From assembly GCA_022509065.1 (NCBI GenBank), contig JAFLTY010000004.1, forward strand, positions 1-64,000: DNA of 64,000 bases, written 5' to 3'. Positions 43,367-49,998 of the stretch are shown piece by piece; position 1 is the stretch's first letter; each line of letters opens with the position of its first letter. A model generated the notes under the pieces. The model did no database searches. It saw only the letters and a list, made by a program, of their open reading frames with translations, and was not told the origin of the DNA. Position numbers and translations under genes: made by a program. This stretch comes from Muribaculaceae bacterium (GTDB lineage: Bacteria > Bacteroidota > Bacteroidia > Bacteroidales > Muribaculaceae).

Positions 43367-44219
43367 TTTTTTCTCCAAGTTAGGCGCCACAATAAAGAGT
43401 GTCGTCAAGATATGTTTACAAAGCCGTCCCGGTCACATCAAAGGAGTTCCCGGTGGTCGAAGTCTCATTATCATGGCCAACGGGCCGTCGTTAAACGACA
43501 CTATCGAGCAGTCACTTGACACATTACAGACAAACGATACTCTTTCGGTCAATTTCGCCCCTAATAGCGAAAAGTTCAGTCAATTGCGTCCGAAGTATCA
43601 TGTTCTGGCCGACCCCTTGTTTTTCAGTAAGGATGCTCCCCGAAATGTAGTGCAATTATATGAGTCACTCTCGGCAGTCAACTGGCCTTTGACTCTTTTA
43701 GTGCCTAAAAAAAACAAAAACGACCTGCCACGTGAAGTCATTGAGAATAAGAATATCAGCGTGGAGGTATTTAACTTTGTGGGGGCAGAGGGTTTTGATT
43801 GGTTCGAAAACCTTGTCTATGGACATGAGTGCGCGATGCCGCGACCGCGAAACGTACTGATACCCGCCATTATGTGTGGCATTTGGCTGGGTTATAAAGA
43901 TTTATATGTAACAGGAGCCGATCACTCATGGATGAGGACCATCAGTGTTGACAGTGACAATAATGTGATATCGGTACAGCCACATTTCTATAAGGACGAC
44001 AAGAGCGAGCAAAAACGCGTGGACACCACTTATCGCAACTATAAGTTGCATGACATTGTGTATAGTTTTTATGTGGCGTTCCGCAGTTATCACAGGGTGG
44101 CTCGTTTTGCTTGCAATCGCGGAGTCAAAATATTCAACTCGACTCCCGGTTCGTATATCGATGCCTTCCCTCGCAAGGGTTTGCCCTTGGCACTTAGAGT
44201 CAAACCGTCTCTAAAATGA
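43347..44219 (+). CDS. MptE-like/DUF115-type protein, probably surface-glycan related
   Basis: 290 residues from the ATG at 43347, which overlaps the end of the SDR-like gene by 20 bases; an earlier in-frame ATG lies deeper inside that gene. The core motif GGRSLIIMANGPSLNDTIEQ is typical of the 6-hydroxymethylpterin diphosphokinase MptE-like (DUF115) superfamily, whose bacterial members often serve glycan or flagellin glycosylation. RPKYHVLADPLFF and the later AIMCGIWLGYKDLYVTGADHSWM also fit. No signal peptide. Its stop overlaps the convergent Crp/Fnr gene by nine bases. Exact reaction unknown. Confidence 0.65.
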   Translation: MAMTVSDFFSKLGATIKSVVKICLQSRPGHIKGVPGGRSLIIMANGPSLNDTIEQSLDTLQTNDTLSVNFAPNSEKFSQLRPKYHVLADPLFFSKDAPRNVVQLYESLSAVNWPLTLLVPKKNKNDLPREVIENKNISVEVFNFVGAEGFDWFENLVYGHECAMPRPRNVLIPAIMCGIWLGYKDLYVTGADHSWMRTISVDSDNNVISVQPHFYKDDKSEQKRVDTTYRNYKLHDIVYSFYVAFRSYHRVARFACNRGVKIFNSTPGSYIDAFPRKGLPLALRVKPSLK

Positions 44220-44906
44220 TTGGGAAGCAATCCTCAGGAAATATTTGCGGTCTTTAATCGTAATGTAATCGTTTTCAATTACGATTAATCCGTCGCGTTG
44301 CATTTGGTGTATTGCGTTGACAAACGGTTTTGCATTATCTCCGAGTATTTCGATGTATTGCGGAGCAAGACAGTGTATTGTAATATCGGTTGAATTATGC
44401 GGTGTAAGCATGTACACTATGAACGCAATGAGAGCCTCGGGCGAGGCGTTAGCAACGTGTAACGAGTAGAGGGTTGCTTTCTGTGCGTTTGATGACAGAT
44501 AGTTAAGGATATTGATGACAAAAACCGAATCCAAAGCGAGAAGCTTCATGTATTCCGTTTTGTCAATCTGCATGATGCTTACCTCGGACACTGCTGTGAC
44601 AGTGCATGGATAGTGTGTATGCCGTCCAAAAAGGAATTGGGGCATTATGACATCTGGAGCCGACAGTGTGAGAGACACCTCAGGTAAATGGCCGTCGGCA
44701 GGAAAAGCGATTCGTACCTTGCCGGAAAGAATGAAAGTAAGCTTGGAACAAGTATCCCCGGATCGGAAAATTTCAGCGTTGGCATCAAACCTAATGAAGT
44801 GAAATTTTACCCGGCCGACAGTTTCGGCCATACACGACAAACTCACCCCTTGGAAAAGGGGGAGTTTGAGTAAAGTGTCAAACATCGATGTGTTATCCAT
44901 TGGCAT
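44211..44906 (-). CDS. Crp/Fnr-family transcriptional regulator
   Basis: 231 residues. An N-terminal cyclic-nucleotide-binding-like domain (FRSGDTCSKLTFILSGKVRIAF, MPQFLFGRHTHYPCTVTAVSEVSIMQI) is joined by a long helix to a C-terminal winged helix (DNAKPFVNAIHQMQRDGLIVIENDYITIKD). No Cys cluster for Fe-S and no clear cAMP-type RxAxS motif, so it is one of the many Bacteroidales Crp-like regulators of unknown ligand. It is 17 bases after the PepSY-like gene and overlaps the MptE-like gene tail to tail by nine bases, so the two transcripts can form a short duplex. Confidence 0.85.
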   Translation of the reverse strand: MPMDNTSMFDTLLKLPLFQGVSLSCMAETVGRVKFHFIRFDANAEIFRSGDTCSKLTFILSGKVRIAFPADGHLPEVSLTLSAPDVIMPQFLFGRHTHYPCTVTAVSEVSIMQIDKTEYMKLLALDSVFVINILNYLSSNAQKATLYSLHVANASPEALIAFIVYMLTPHNSTDITIHCLAPQYIEILGDNAKPFVNAIHQMQRDGLIVIENDYITIKDRKYFLRIASQSF

Positions 44907-44923
44907 AGGTCATGGCTTAAGAA

Positions 44924-45376
44924 TCAATGGTCGTATTTTATGAAGTTGCCTGCTGTATCGAATTTTATATCGATTCCATTGGAAAGTTCAACTTCGAACC
45001 CATTGTTTTTGCGGTCAATACTGACAATGACTACTCCGGGTTGGTTTTGGGTGACAAATGTGCGTATGGGTTCAATGACAAAATATTCGGGGACACTCTG
45101 ACCGGCAGGTACAGAAACTTCGTCCCATTCCTCATTGAGGAACTGAATCTCAGTGCCGTCAGCTAATCGAACTTCGTATTCGGTAGCACCTATAACGTTA
45201 GTTTCCGTCTCGACAGAAGCTACCTTCGATTTAAAGTTTGTGTTGACTATATTTTGGGCGCTTTCAGGCATTTGTGACATGTCGCGCTGAACGGTTTTCG
45301 ATGAGCAAGCCATTATTGATACGGACATAATCAATGCTACTAAAGCTAAAGGAGCTAATCTTTTCATAAAAAACAT
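44924..45376 (-). CDS. PepSY-like periplasmic lipoprotein
   Basis: 150 residues with a lipoprotein signal (APLALVALIMSVSIMAC). Two similar halves follow, each with the motif of Bacteroidales PepSY-like (DUF2874) proteins: VASVETETNVIGATEYEVRLADGTEIQFLNEEWDEV and VVIVSIDRKNNGFEVELSNGIDIKFDTAGNFIKYDH. Members are small periplasmic proteins of the BLIP/PepSY type, thought to inhibit or bind peptidases or bind small ligands; function unproven. It leads a two-gene transcript with the Crp/Fnr regulator. Confidence 0.85.
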   Translation of the reverse strand: MFFMKRLAPLALVALIMSVSIMACSSKTVQRDMSQMPESAQNIVNTNFKSKVASVETETNVIGATEYEVRLADGTEIQFLNEEWDEVSVPAGQSVPEYFVIEPIRTFVTQNQPGVVIVSIDRKNNGFEVELSNGIDIKFDTAGNFIKYDH

Positions 45377-45447
45377 TTAAATTTAGGAAATAAAGAGAGA
45401 GATTAATAATGTTAGTTTAAAGATATAACGATATAAAGGGAAAATTG

Positions 45448-45479
45448 TTGGCGATAAAACGAAAAAATACTTAATTTTG
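45448..45479 (+). promoter_or_regulatory. Promoter for the 45.5-48.7 kb unit
   Basis: TAATTTTG at 45472-45479 is the -7 box and TTG at 45448-45450 lies 21 bases upstream as the -33 element. The ATG follows only nine bases after the box, so the transcript would have almost no leader. Confidence 0.5.
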
Positions 45480-45488
45480 TGACATATT

Positions 45489-46421
45489 ATGGATAAAAGC
45501 ATATTGAAAAAAGTGTGTTTGTACGTTATAACTGCCTGTTTGGTTAGCTGTAACGGTGATTTTGGCGAAGTAGATGAACCGGAAGAGCCATCTGTCAATC
45601 AAAGTGGACGCGTACATTTTAAGGAGGTCGATTATCGTCCGGCGCCGGGTCAGTTTGTTAACGAGATGCCTCCCTTTGAAGCCGGAGACACTCAGCAAAG
45701 CATAAACGCAAAAGTGCTTGATATGTTAAACAAGGGCAGCTTGGTGTCGCTGGGAGCTCTGGGGGGACAGATTACTCTCACTCTTGCCGAGCCGATTTAT
45801 TGTGACCGCACGAAGGACGCCGACTTTCGAGTGCTTGGCAACGCGTACCTTACGGGCAGTATGGACGGGTTGACACTTGGATCGGCCGAACCCGGAATGG
45901 TGTGGATAATGGAAGATACCAACGGAAATGGCATTGCCGATGATAAATGGTATTGTTTTATGGGTGAGATGATTGATGAAATAACTAAAGTCGAAATCAC
46001 GTATACCGAGATAGCAACACCCACATCCGCACAATGGGTGAAGTGGCAGTGCAACGACGGTACAGAGGGCTTCCTTACTTGTAATACGGCTTATCACGAC
46101 CACACATACTTCCCACAGTGGCAATATAAAGACGCATCGAACGCTTCAATGACTTTGACGGCATATAAAGTTCCTGCCAACGGTTTCGTAGAACCGTCAT
46201 CAGGACTTGTCAGGCAGATATGCTATCCCGGTTTTGCCGATTGTTATCCGAACAATGACCCGAGGTCGGCTTTTTCGATACGAGACGCCGTTGATGTCGA
46301 TGGTAACAAAGCTGATATTACAAGGATAGACTTCATTCGTGTTGTAACGGCCGTTATTGATTCCAACGGGCCATTGGGCGAGACATCTACCGAAATAGGA
46401 GGAGTGGAAATTCTTGATTGA
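45489..46421 (+). CDS. Surface lipoprotein of the family found in cobalamin-uptake loci
   Basis: 310 residues with a lipoprotein signal (CLYVITACLVSC) and an acidic stretch after the Cys (DEPEEPS). That kind of stretch fits surface export of Bacteroidales lipoproteins. The mature part has the block YRPAPGQFVNEMPPFEAGDT, then GSLVSLGALGGQITLTL, LGNAYL, WIMEDTNGNGIADDKWY and GPLGETSTEIGGVE. I recognise this pattern from a cell-surface lipoprotein common beside TonB-dependent cobalamin transporters in Bacteroides; no such transporter is here. A ligand-binding role at the surface is inferred. Confidence 0.65.
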   Translation: MDKSILKKVCLYVITACLVSCNGDFGEVDEPEEPSVNQSGRVHFKEVDYRPAPGQFVNEMPPFEAGDTQQSINAKVLDMLNKGSLVSLGALGGQITLTLAEPIYCDRTKDADFRVLGNAYLTGSMDGLTLGSAEPGMVWIMEDTNGNGIADDKWYCFMGEMIDEITKVEITYTEIATPTSAQWVKWQCNDGTEGFLTCNTAYHDHTYFPQWQYKDASNASMTLTAYKVPANGFVEPSSGLVRQICYPGFADCYPNNDPRSAFSIRDAVDVDGNKADITRIDFIRVVTAVIDSNGPLGETSTEIGGVEILD

Positions 46422-46466
46422 ATTTTTGCAACCTTCCGTTTCTAATCATTAATATAGCAAATTTCC

Positions 46467-47114
46467 ATGACCAACATTATCCCTCTGGTTTTTAGCGTGC
46501 TGAGTATTGTCTCTACGGACAGTGTCCCCGTCGCTGATATAGCCGTCACTTCCGCCGAGGGGATAGAGATGGTTGCAACGGTTGACACAATCGGAACGGA
46601 TTATGGCTTTGTCGTTGTCAGCGACGTGCTTGCCATGGATGGGGGTTCCCGACGAATTCTGACAGCATACACAAGCGACGGACGTATCGCCGACATTATC
46701 GATGGCGGTTCGTGGGGAGAGGAGGGTTTTGCGGATAACCTTTATGTCACGAATCGCCGTAACAATACGGTATCGGCATATCTTACCGTCGCCGATGCCA
46801 GCCCCGTTTTTTTGAAAGCCCCCGAAGGGGGGACAATCATTGAATTGACCGATTGCATAGCTCTAAATGTTATTGATTTCGATGACAATGCAACCTATCG
46901 CTATGTTTTGCGGGACAATCAAGTCACTTATAAAATAGGAGAAGACGGAACTTTCGCCCTCACGTCGATAAGACCCAAACCTAACGACCGTGCGACGATA
47001 ACCCGAACCATGGCCGTCTATGACCTTTATTCGGAAAACCCGGACAAGCCCCTGACCGCGAACGAGCTGGACACGTTGATTAAGACATGTTTTCCTATTC
47101 CCGGTCATCATTGA
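46467..47114 (+). CDS. Small exported protein of unknown function
   Basis: 215 residues beginning with a possible weak signal peptide (MTNIIPLVFSVLSIVSTDSV). It is rich in beta strands (GIEMVATVDTIGTDYGFVVVSDVLAMDGGSRRILTAY..., NNTVSAYLTVADASPVFL). I do not recognise a family. It sits 45 bases after the surface lipoprotein gene and 21 bases before the regulator gene, so the three are likely one transcript. The steady codon use speaks for a real gene. Confidence 0.6.
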   Translation: MTNIIPLVFSVLSIVSTDSVPVADIAVTSAEGIEMVATVDTIGTDYGFVVVSDVLAMDGGSRRILTAYTSDGRIADIIDGGSWGEEGFADNLYVTNRRNNTVSAYLTVADASPVFLKAPEGGTIIELTDCIALNVIDFDDNATYRYVLRDNQVTYKIGEDGTFALTSIRPKPNDRATITRTMAVYDLYSENPDKPLTANELDTLIKTCFPIPGHH

Positions 47115-47135
47115 ACCTAACACATCATTAACACT

Positions 47136-48701
47136 ATGCGCATCGTAGTTTTCACCTTTATTATATTCGTTTATCTTATCAGTCATGGAGCAACTTATCC
47201 GCTGTCTACCGACAACTATCTCGATTCCATTGACATAAACCTTGCCAAAGCCGATTTTTATACGCAACAGGCTTTGAGCCAGATCGAGGCCAAACGAAAA
47301 ATAATGAGCGAGCTGCCTGTAGACAAACAGATGGAGCTTTATGCAGAGATAGGCGCTCAGGCTGAACTTATCGACGCCGACATGGCTATGGACGTATATT
47401 GTGAGGCGGAACAGCTTGCTGCTGACAACAACGATGTGCGTTATATCAAGAAGTTCACCTATCGCAAGGGCAGTGTCATGCCAATGATGGGTCTTGTCCG
47501 CGAAGGTATCGAGTTGTTTAATTCGGTGACGCCTGATCAAGTCGACGTACGTGATAAATTTGATTATTTCAATACCGGGCATCATATTTTTGATGCGGCT
47601 GTCGATTACTATCGCGTCGATTCTCTGAAAAGCAAATATAAAGCGCTGTCTGTGCTATACGCCGATTCCGTACTTGCGTATGTCGAGCCGGGGTCGAAGG
47701 AAGAGGTATATTATAAAGCGCTACCCAAACTGACGACGGTAAACCGTATGACGGGTATAAATGAGCTTGAAGAGATACTCAGTACCACCGAGATTACCGA
47801 CCCTTTGTTTGCGAAGGCTGCCGCCGAGATTGCGTTGGCATACGCTAACGCACAGGATTGGAATCTGGCTCGTTATTATCTTGCGTTATCGGCTCTCGCC
47901 GACCTCAAGGCGGGCACACGCGAGACGACATCGCTCCACAGGTTAGGGCGCGTGCTCAACCGCCAGGGTGATTATTCGCGGGCGTACGACTATCTTGTGC
48001 ATTCGCTTGAATCGGCAATAGCCTCCGGCTCCAATATGCGAACCCTGGAAATAAGTGACATTCTGCCGGTGGTGATACGCGCCGGGCATCAACTCGAAAT
48101 CCGGCGTAGTCGCACATTGCTTGGTGTGGTTATCGCCTTGTCGGTGGCGGTAATAATTTGCATAGCAGTATGGACGTACACTTTCAGAACACGCAACCGC
48201 CTGAACCGCATGCAGAAACAGCTGGTAGTGCTTAACGATTCGAAAGACCGTTATATAAGCAAACTGATATCGTTGTGTGGCGCTTACCTGACGGCTCTTG
48301 AAAATTTCAACATCCTGGTAGGTCGCAAAGTAAAAGTGGGACAAATAAACGAACTCATGGCGATGATAGAGTCAGGAAAGGTGATACGCGAGCAACTTCA
48401 GGCTTTCCACGAGGTTTTCGACGATGCTTTTCTTTCCATCTACCCCGATTTTGTAGAGCGTGTCAATGAGTTATTGCAAGACGACAAAAAACTGCCTCAC
48501 AGCGATGACGGACCATTGGGCACGGAGCTCCGTATATTGGCTTTCATGAGGTTGGGTCTGGAAGACAGCTCTCAGATAGCCAAATTCCTGGGTTTGTCGC
48601 TAAATACTGTATATACGTATCGTAACAAAGTGAAGACGCGAGCGTTGAACCGCGACACTTTTGAGCACGATGTGCGAAATATAGGGAGAAACCGTCATTA
48701 A
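47136..48701 (+). CDS. DUF6377-type TPR regulator with membrane helix and C-terminal HTH
   Basis: 521 residues. A signal helix (VVFTFIIFVYLISHGATY) is followed by about 280 residues of TPR-like helices outside the cytoplasm (AEIALAYANAQDWNLARYYLALSALADL, LHRLGRVLNRQGDYSRAYDYLVHSLESA). One membrane helix (LLGVVIALSVAVIICIAVWTYTF), a coiled coil and a cytoplasmic end with a LuxR-like helix-turn-helix follow (LGTELRILAFMRLGLEDSSQIAKFLGLSLNTVYTYRNKVKTRAL). This one-component layout senses outside and may bind DNA inside. It probably controls the two genes before it or a surface locus. The signal is unknown. Confidence 0.8.
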   Translation: MRIVVFTFIIFVYLISHGATYPLSTDNYLDSIDINLAKADFYTQQALSQIEAKRKIMSELPVDKQMELYAEIGAQAELIDADMAMDVYCEAEQLAADNNDVRYIKKFTYRKGSVMPMMGLVREGIELFNSVTPDQVDVRDKFDYFNTGHHIFDAAVDYYRVDSLKSKYKALSVLYADSVLAYVEPGSKEEVYYKALPKLTTVNRMTGINELEEILSTTEITDPLFAKAAAEIALAYANAQDWNLARYYLALSALADLKAGTRETTSLHRLGRVLNRQGDYSRAYDYLVHSLESAIASGSNMRTLEISDILPVVIRAGHQLEIRRSRTLLGVVIALSVAVIICIAVWTYTFRTRNRLNRMQKQLVVLNDSKDRYISKLISLCGAYLTALENFNILVGRKVKVGQINELMAMIESGKVIREQLQAFHEVFDDAFLSIYPDFVERVNELLQDDKKLPHSDDGPLGTELRILAFMRLGLEDSSQIAKFLGLSLNTVYTYRNKVKTRALNRDTFEHDVRNIGRNRH

Positions 48702-48752
48702 GTTCGTATGTTTGCTTCCTTACGAGGATGAAAATATACAAGCCTCAGTTGC

Positions 48753-49103
48753 TTACTGACCCAATAGGGCGTCACGCACAACAACGGCATTGTTGTGTAC
48801 GCGGTCGTGGCTTGAATAGAGCAGAGTTACGGTGTCTTTGCCTGCGATAGCTTTTTTTAGTTCCGAAAAGGCAGGATTGGCCTCTAACTCTTTTTTGTAT
48901 CGTGTCATAAACTCAGCCCAACGGTTTGCGGGGTCTTCGTGAAACCATTGACGGAGTTCGGTCGATGGCGATATCGCTTTGTCCCACCAGTCGTAAGTGA
49001 ATGTTTCGTGAGAAAGACCTTGAGGCCAAAGTCGGTCTATATAGATACGGTATCCGTCGGATGGGGTGGCGGGATCGTATGCGCGTTTCAATAAAATATT
49101 CAT
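48753..49103 (-). CDS. DUF488 family protein
   Basis: 116 residues, cytoplasmic. The opening ILLKRAYDPATPSDGYRIYIDRLWPQGLSHE, WFHEDPANRWAEFMTRYKKEL and the closing TLLYSSHDRVHNNAVVVRDAL are the standard DUF488 features. The reaction is unknown. The gene is convergent with the DUF6377 regulator gene and stands alone. Confidence 0.9.
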   Translation of the reverse strand: MNILLKRAYDPATPSDGYRIYIDRLWPQGLSHETFTYDWWDKAISPSTELRQWFHEDPANRWAEFMTRYKKELEANPAFSELKKAIAGKDTVTLLYSSHDRVHNNAVVVRDALLGQ

Positions 49104-49231
49104 GGTAGTCGGTATTATATAAATTTGTATAAAAAGTTATTGAGGATGAATATTGAACATTTTTTTTAACGAGTTTGTTTTATTGACGATAATAATTTCC
49201 CAACATTAAAAAATTTTCAAAAACAAAAACA

Positions 49232-49699
49232 ATGAAAAAATTTTTTCTTTTTGCAGCAGCTGTTATGGCTCTGAGTATGGTGTCATGTTCCAATAGCAAA
49301 GAAGGTGCCAACGCGGCCAATGACGAAAGCGTCGTAGGTGCAACCGACGGGTTGCAGACCGACGCCACATCTTCCGAAGCCATTATGGGAGCGAGCGCTG
49401 AAACAACTACTGACACAAGCGACGCAACGACCGAAAGCGAAGATACATTAAGTGTTGGCGACCATATGAAAGAAGCCGCAAAACAAACCGGCGAAGCGGC
49501 CAAAGAAGTATATGAAAAGAGTAAAGGCGCGGTGAACGATACCTACGCAAAAAGCAAAGAAGCCGTGACTAACACTTATGAAAAGAGCAAAGAGGCTGTT
49601 ACCAACGCCGCTACCACAACCTACGAGAAAAGCAAGGAAGCCGTTAAGAAAGCCGCAGACAAAACAGCTGACGAGGCCAAAAAGATTCTAAATAAGTAA
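49232..49699 (+). CDS. Lipoprotein with LEA-like amphipathic repeats
   Basis: 155 residues. A lipoprotein-type signal (FLFAAAVMALSMVSC, Cys19) precedes a Thr/Ser/Asp/Glu-rich disordered stretch of some 55 residues and a charged helix (from about residue 76) made of 11-residue repeats YEKSKEAVTNx. This is the pattern of late-embryogenesis-abundant and YtxH-like stress proteins, which coat membranes or shield proteins under drying or osmotic stress. Location would be the periplasmic face of a membrane. It has its own terminator. The stress role is inferred from the repeat type only. Confidence 0.75.
   Translation: MKKFFLFAAAVMALSMVSCSNSKEGANAANDESVVGATDGLQTDATSSEAIMGASAETTTDTSDATTESEDTLSVGDHMKEAAKQTGEAAKEVYEKSKGAVNDTYAKSKEAVTNTYEKSKEAVTNAATTTYEKSKEAVKKAADKTADEAKKILNK
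49511..49654 (+). repeat. Imperfect 33-bp repeats coding 11-residue units
   Basis: Four units start at Tyr94, Tyr105, Tyr116 and Tyr131 of the lipoprotein, with a four-residue insert (ATTT) before the last. They share Y-(E/A)-K-S-K-(E/G)-A-V. Confidence 0.7.
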
Positions 49700-49709
49700 A
49701 AATGATCCC

Positions 49710-49777
49710 TGCCGGAATTTGACCGGCAACGTAATAAAATATATTTTAAGGAGGATGTCATGCAGGCATCCTCTTTT
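49710..49777 (+). terminator. Two hairpins after the LEA-like gene; the second is an intrinsic terminator
   Basis: TGCCGG and CCGGCA pair at 49710-49728. GAGGATG and CATCCTC pair at 49751-49773, followed by TTTT. The rest of this 300-base gap holds only the promoter of the next gene and its leader. Confidence 0.6.
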
Positions 49778-49911
49778 CATACGAACCGAAAATATTACAT
49801 GATGATCGAAAAAAGCTTCGTATACAAATCATATAATCACTTTTATGGCATTTATAATAGCATTTATACCCCGAGAGAGGCTTTATAGATGTCTAATTAA
49901 AAAAATATATG

Positions 49912-49919
49912 TATCTTTG
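49912..49919 (+). promoter_or_regulatory. Promoter -7 box for the hybrid two-component regulator
   Basis: TATCTTTG followed by TGC matches TAnnTTTG. The leader to 49999 is about 70 bases and contains a weak hairpin (CCCG with CGGG at 49958-49975). Confidence 0.5.
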
Positions 49920-49998
49920 TGCAACTTCTAACGAAGTCGTACTAATTCAGACAGACCCGCTTATAATATAAACGGGCCTGTGTTATTCTCTATACCCA

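Noticed and set aside
45418-45425. Weak leftward promoter-like box (TATCTTTA) before the PepSY-like gene
   Set aside because: It misses the final G of the -7 consensus and has no -33 element; too weak to list.
49120-49127. TAAATTTG box upstream of the LEA-like gene
   Set aside because: It fits TAnnTTTG loosely in a very AT-rich stretch without a -33 element, so chance is likely.
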